Positions 14,349 to 17,190 of a stretch of DNA of 17,190 nt are shown here, piece after piece. The translations under genes and the position numbers were made by a program. Location of the stretch: assembly GCA_938041705.1 (NCBI GenBank), contig CALISP010000280.1, positions 1 to 17,190 on the forward strand. The letters run 5' to 3'. The DNA is from an uncultured Cocleimonas sp. Its GTDB lineage: Bacteria > Pseudomonadota > Gammaproteobacteria > Thiotrichales > Thiotrichaceae. The notes below the pieces were generated by a model. The model saw only the letters and a list, made by a program, of their open reading frames with translations. It ran no database searches and had not been told where the DNA came from. Each line of letters opens with the position of its first letter. The first letter of the stretch is position 1.

Positions 14349-17190
14349 TTTTTTTATCCCCACTATTTTTTTTATTTTCTTTGTTGACTTTATCAAGTTC
14401 TGTCACTTCAGTATTATTGACAACATCATCATCTTTATCTGGTAATGGCGCAAAATAACCAATGCTAGTAAGCAATGCTCCAACGCCCAAGAATGAAATA
14501 ATTCTCCCTAAACTTCCTAAGGCAGATAAATCAATCACAAACAATTTCAATACTACCAAACCAAGCAATACAGCACCGATAACCCACAATAAACGACTGT
14601 TTCTTCTACTTGCAAACAGCGTTAAAACTACACCTGTAAAAGCCCATAATATAGAAACTGACGTTTGTACCAAACTTGAAGCATACATAGCACTTTCATT
14701 GTAAGGAATATCAAACCAATGATATGAGATTCTAAATAAAGTAAAATTCAGCCAAAGGAAAGTAAGCCCAGCAAAACCAATCACAAAAAGGCGCTTATTA
14801 AATAATTGTCTTTTGTTAGTTGATTTAATTGAGATGGAACTACTGTTATCTGCTTGTTGAAAACTAAATCCGTTGGTACTTTGCCACCATTTAAATAAAG
14901 TAATGAAGATGATCAATACCATTATATCCAATGGATTGATTACTGGTATCCATGGTAACGGATCTGAAATACCTTTATCTATTAAAGCACCAAATGACCA
15001 AAGCGATAACAATATAGCCAATACTGATCCTGAGTAACGCCTAAAGCTCTCTTTATAACTACTAAATGGCCATATCTTTGCCTTAATTATTAACCACATT
15101 GAGAGAGTGGCTGGAATGGCGAACCAAATAACTAACCAAGCGGATTGGATTCCTAACTTTTCAAATATCCACCATCCACCTTCGTAGGTTATTAAGAATA
15201 CTGCTAGCAGTAATAACGCTGAATGAAATAGTATTTGAAAACGCGGATATAGCTCGTGTTTCTGCGCTTGATACAATAGGAAATAATAAACACCAAACAC
15301 CATCGGCCAAGCCAACCAGCCATACCATAATGATGGGTGATAACCACCACTACTGGAGAATAAAGCCAATACAAATTGCCCTATCGTCATCAATATAATT
15401 ATTAAGAATAAAGTAAACGCTGCGACAAAAGCATGCTTCCATAGAGGCTTCGTTCGCATAGCAAGAACACCCAAGAGTAAACTTACAGATGCACTAAAAA
15501 TCATCATTGCACTTGGAACGAAGTTTTCTCTGTAGTGCTCTAGCATTTGGAAAGCAAAACCTCCTACTAACCATACGAGCCCCCAAACTAATAACAATGG
15601 ACTGATCAAAGTCTCCCAATGTTTCTGACCTTTAAACGGTTTGATTAATAAGCGTGCTGATAAAATACCTGCAACTGCCAGCATCATCGAACTAATAAAT
15701 TCACCATTTATGAAAGCTTTTGTATCAGGAACATAGTTATATCGAGCAAGGAAGATCACACCTGCGGCAATTTGTAACAGCACGCCAAATGCTCTCACTG
15801 ATAAACGATTTTGGCGCGAACCTAACCAAATAAAACCTGCACCTTCTAACGCCCAAGCCGCTGCGGTTTGTGTTGGCGCTAATGCAAACGGAATCGCCAT
15901 CGAGGCAAAAATAACGCCCAGTGCTAAAAAAGCTTCTGCTAAGAGTTTTAATCCATCACCTTTTCGTTTCCAGATAAACCATGACAGCAACATATAGAAC
16001 ACCCCCATCGCAAAAGATGAGATCGACACACCGTATTCAACGTCTTTTACTAAGTAGTACTGCAATGCGGATGCGGCTAAGGGAACGCCGAATAATAAAG
16101 TTCCATCGACATAACCTCTAAGCTTAGGTGGTTGACGTAATGCATAAAGTACCGCAATCAATACATAGAAAACAAAGAACAAAATCAAAAACGGTTCAGT
16201 CGTGGCAAACTTAGCGCTGTTGTAACTTAAAACTCCCCAAACAGTACCTATAATAAAAGTGAATGCGAATCCTAAAAGATTTAACTCTCGCCATGCTTTG
16301 AACCATGCAATAGCAACAATTGCGACATTTAGGACAGCGTAATAACTGAACAGACCGATGTGATTGTTCGAACCACTAGAAGCTAATATTGGTGCTAAGA
16401 AACCACCACTAAAACCCAAAACAGCTAATGATTTAGAATCTTGTAATACGGCTAAAGCCGCACTAAACATACTCACCACAAATAGTAAGGCGAAAGCAGC
16501 TATAGGAGGAATTAATTGATATAGATTGTAAGCTGCAAAAATATCAAGATATAAAACACCTATGCCAGCCCCTTGCAACAACAATGCATATGTTTCATTT
16601 TTATGCCGCAAACGCCAGCCTAACCCAAGTAAAAACATAGCGCCAATTACGACTGCAATTAGACGATACTCAATAGGGAAAAACCCGCGATCAGAAACAT
16701 ATTTAAGAAGAAAAGAAACGCCAAAAAATAGAATGATAATACCTATACGTACAAAAATATTACCACCTGTAAAGTAGCTTTTTACCTTAGCGATCAGCTT
16801 ATCAGTAACAGTTGGTCCACGAGGAGTTTGACGAAGTGAATCTACTTTTAGACCTTCTGTATCTTTTGTGTGTTTTTTAGAAACAGGTTCTGCAGTATTC
16901 CATTTCGTCTCCCTATTAGTAGCTTGCGTGTTTTGGCCAGTTTGACCTGCTTCAACGTTCGCTGCAGCTTGATTTACCGCATCAAGATAATCTTCGTTAT
17001 CGGGTAAAACAGATGTTGAATTGTCTGTATCTGCAAGTATCTGATCTTGAATAGGTTTTGATTGATGATCAAGTTCTTCTTCAGAAAAGCTTGAAGTAGT
17101 TTGATAAGATGATGCATCTTGTGTAGCAGATAATTTATTACGTTCTTCCCAGTCTTTAGCCAAAGACTCACGCAATTCCTTTAATTGTTT
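14341..17190 (-). CDS. DUF2339 polytopic membrane protein (5' end outside window)
   Basis: At least 949 codons are visible and the frame remains open to the right edge, so the N-terminus lies outside. The first TTG in view (17175) sits in a charged, probably coiled-coil stretch (KQLKELRESLAKDWEERNKL) and is not a convincing start. A polar, Asn/Thr-rich linker of about 100 residues follows. The rest is a very large membrane domain with more than 20 hydrophobic segments. Family marks are SLAVLGFSGGFLAPILASSG, GLFSYYAVLNVAIVAIAW, and the C-terminal VVLKLFVIDLSALGSLGRI ending in GYFAPLP before a charged tail. Function is not known; the fold suggests a transport or envelope role. It is the upstream partner of the DUF3999 gene, with overlapping ends. 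Confidence 0.88.
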   Translation of the reverse strand, partial: KQLKELRESLAKDWEERNKLSATQDASSYQTTSSFSEEELDHQSKPIQDQILADTDNSTSVLPDNEDYLDAVNQAAANVEAGQTGQNTQATNRETKWNTAEPVSKKHTKDTEGLKVDSLRQTPRGPTVTDKLIAKVKSYFTGGNIFVRIGIIILFFGVSFLLKYVSDRGFFPIEYRLIAVVIGAMFLLGLGWRLRHKNETYALLLQGAGIGVLYLDIFAAYNLYQLIPPIAAFALLFVVSMFSAALAVLQDSKSLAVLGFSGGFLAPILASSGSNNHIGLFSYYAVLNVAIVAIAWFKAWRELNLLGFAFTFIIGTVWGVLSYNSAKFATTEPFLILFFVFYVLIAVLYALRQPPKLRGYVDGTLLFGVPLAASALQYYLVKDVEYGVSISSFAMGVFYMLLSWFIWKRKGDGLKLLAEAFLALGVIFASMAIPFALAPTQTAAAWALEGAGFIWLGSRQNRLSVRAFGVLLQIAAGVIFLARYNYVPDTKAFINGEFISSMMLAVAGILSARLLIKPFKGQKHWETLISPLLLVWGLVWLVGGFAFQMLEHYRENFVPSAMMIFSASVSLLLGVLAMRTKPLWKHAFVAAFTLFLIIILMTIGQFVLALFSSSGGYHPSLWYGWLAWPMVFGVYYFLLYQAQKHELYPRFQILFHSALLLLAVFLITYEGGWWIFEKLGIQSAWLVIWFAIPATLSMWLIIKAKIWPFSSYKESFRRYSGSVLAILLSLWSFGALIDKGISDPLPWIPVINPLDIMVLIIFITLFKWWQSTNGFSFQQADNSSSISIKSTNKRQLFNKRLFVIGFAGLTFLWLNFTLFRISYHWFDIPYNESAMYASSLVQTSVSILWAFTGVVLTLFASRRNSRLLWVIGAVLLGLVVLKLFVIDLSALGSLGRIISFLGVGALLTSIGYFAPLPDKDDDVVNNTEVTELDKVNKENKKNSGDKKNA

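Noticed and set aside
14349..14396. Longer DUF3999 protein starting at 14396
   Set aside because: It would place a basic extension in front of a clear signal peptide and overlap the upstream gene by 56 nt; ATG 14348 has GGGGA at 8 nt.
17173..17175. TTG as the true start of the DUF2339 gene
   Set aside because: The reading frame is open to the window edge with coiled-coil-like sequence before it, and no ribosome site is visible, so the gene is taken as cut by the edge.

Overview
The window looks like chromosome from an AT-rich, marine-type gammaproteobacterium (Alteromonadales/Oceanospirillales-like). This rests on protein families seen together: a VIT-domain protein of the marine sortase-target type, a TRAP transporter, a DUF2339/DUF3999 pair, a membrane GGDEF-EAL protein, and a trio resembling the DddC/DddA/DddB enzymes of marine DMSP, acrylate and 3-hydroxypropionate users. 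I saw no rRNA, tRNA, CRISPR array, transposase or phage gene.

Layout. 1-416 (-): 5' part of a VIT-domain protein, cut by the window edge. 624-2504 (-): membrane-anchored GGDEF-EAL protein. 2857-6028 (-): complete TRAP transporter in transcription order dctP, dctQ, dctM, with an intrinsic terminator hairpin between dctP and dctQ. 6412-7173 (+): IclR-family regulator, divergent from dctP. 7428-11937 (+): compact operon of a CoA-acylating semialdehyde dehydrogenase (MmsA/DddC type), a GMC flavoprotein alcohol dehydrogenase (AlkJ/DddA type) and an iron alcohol dehydrogenase of the hydroxyacid-oxoacid transhydrogenase type (DddB-like). 12051-12863 (-): stand-alone secreted SGNH-like protein. 12936-14348 and 14341-17190 (-): DUF3999 and DUF2339 membrane proteins with overlapping ends; the DUF2339 gene is cut at its 5' end by the window edge.

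How it works together. The centre (2857-11937) reads as one catabolic module. The TRAP system would import a small carboxylate. The GMC enzyme would oxidise its alcohol group to a semialdehyde. The MmsA-type enzyme would convert malonate semialdehyde to acetyl-CoA and CO2. The iron enzyme is a second, possibly cofactor-independent, alcohol/hydroxyacid oxidation route. 3-Hydroxypropionate, made from acrylate or DMSP, is the best single guess for the central intermediate. It is inferred from family combination; no DMSP lyase, DddD or acrylate hydratase gene lies in the window. A motif AAATGA-N11-TCATT(T/A) occurs in the dctP/iclR divergent region and again upstream of the enzyme operon. This suggests that the IclR protein controls both uptake and degradation.

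An exact 18-bp repeat (GACACCCCCCTACTTTTA) lies in two distant intergenic regions and is not explained by any gene. One copy sits just upstream of a probable promoter of the VIT-domain gene.
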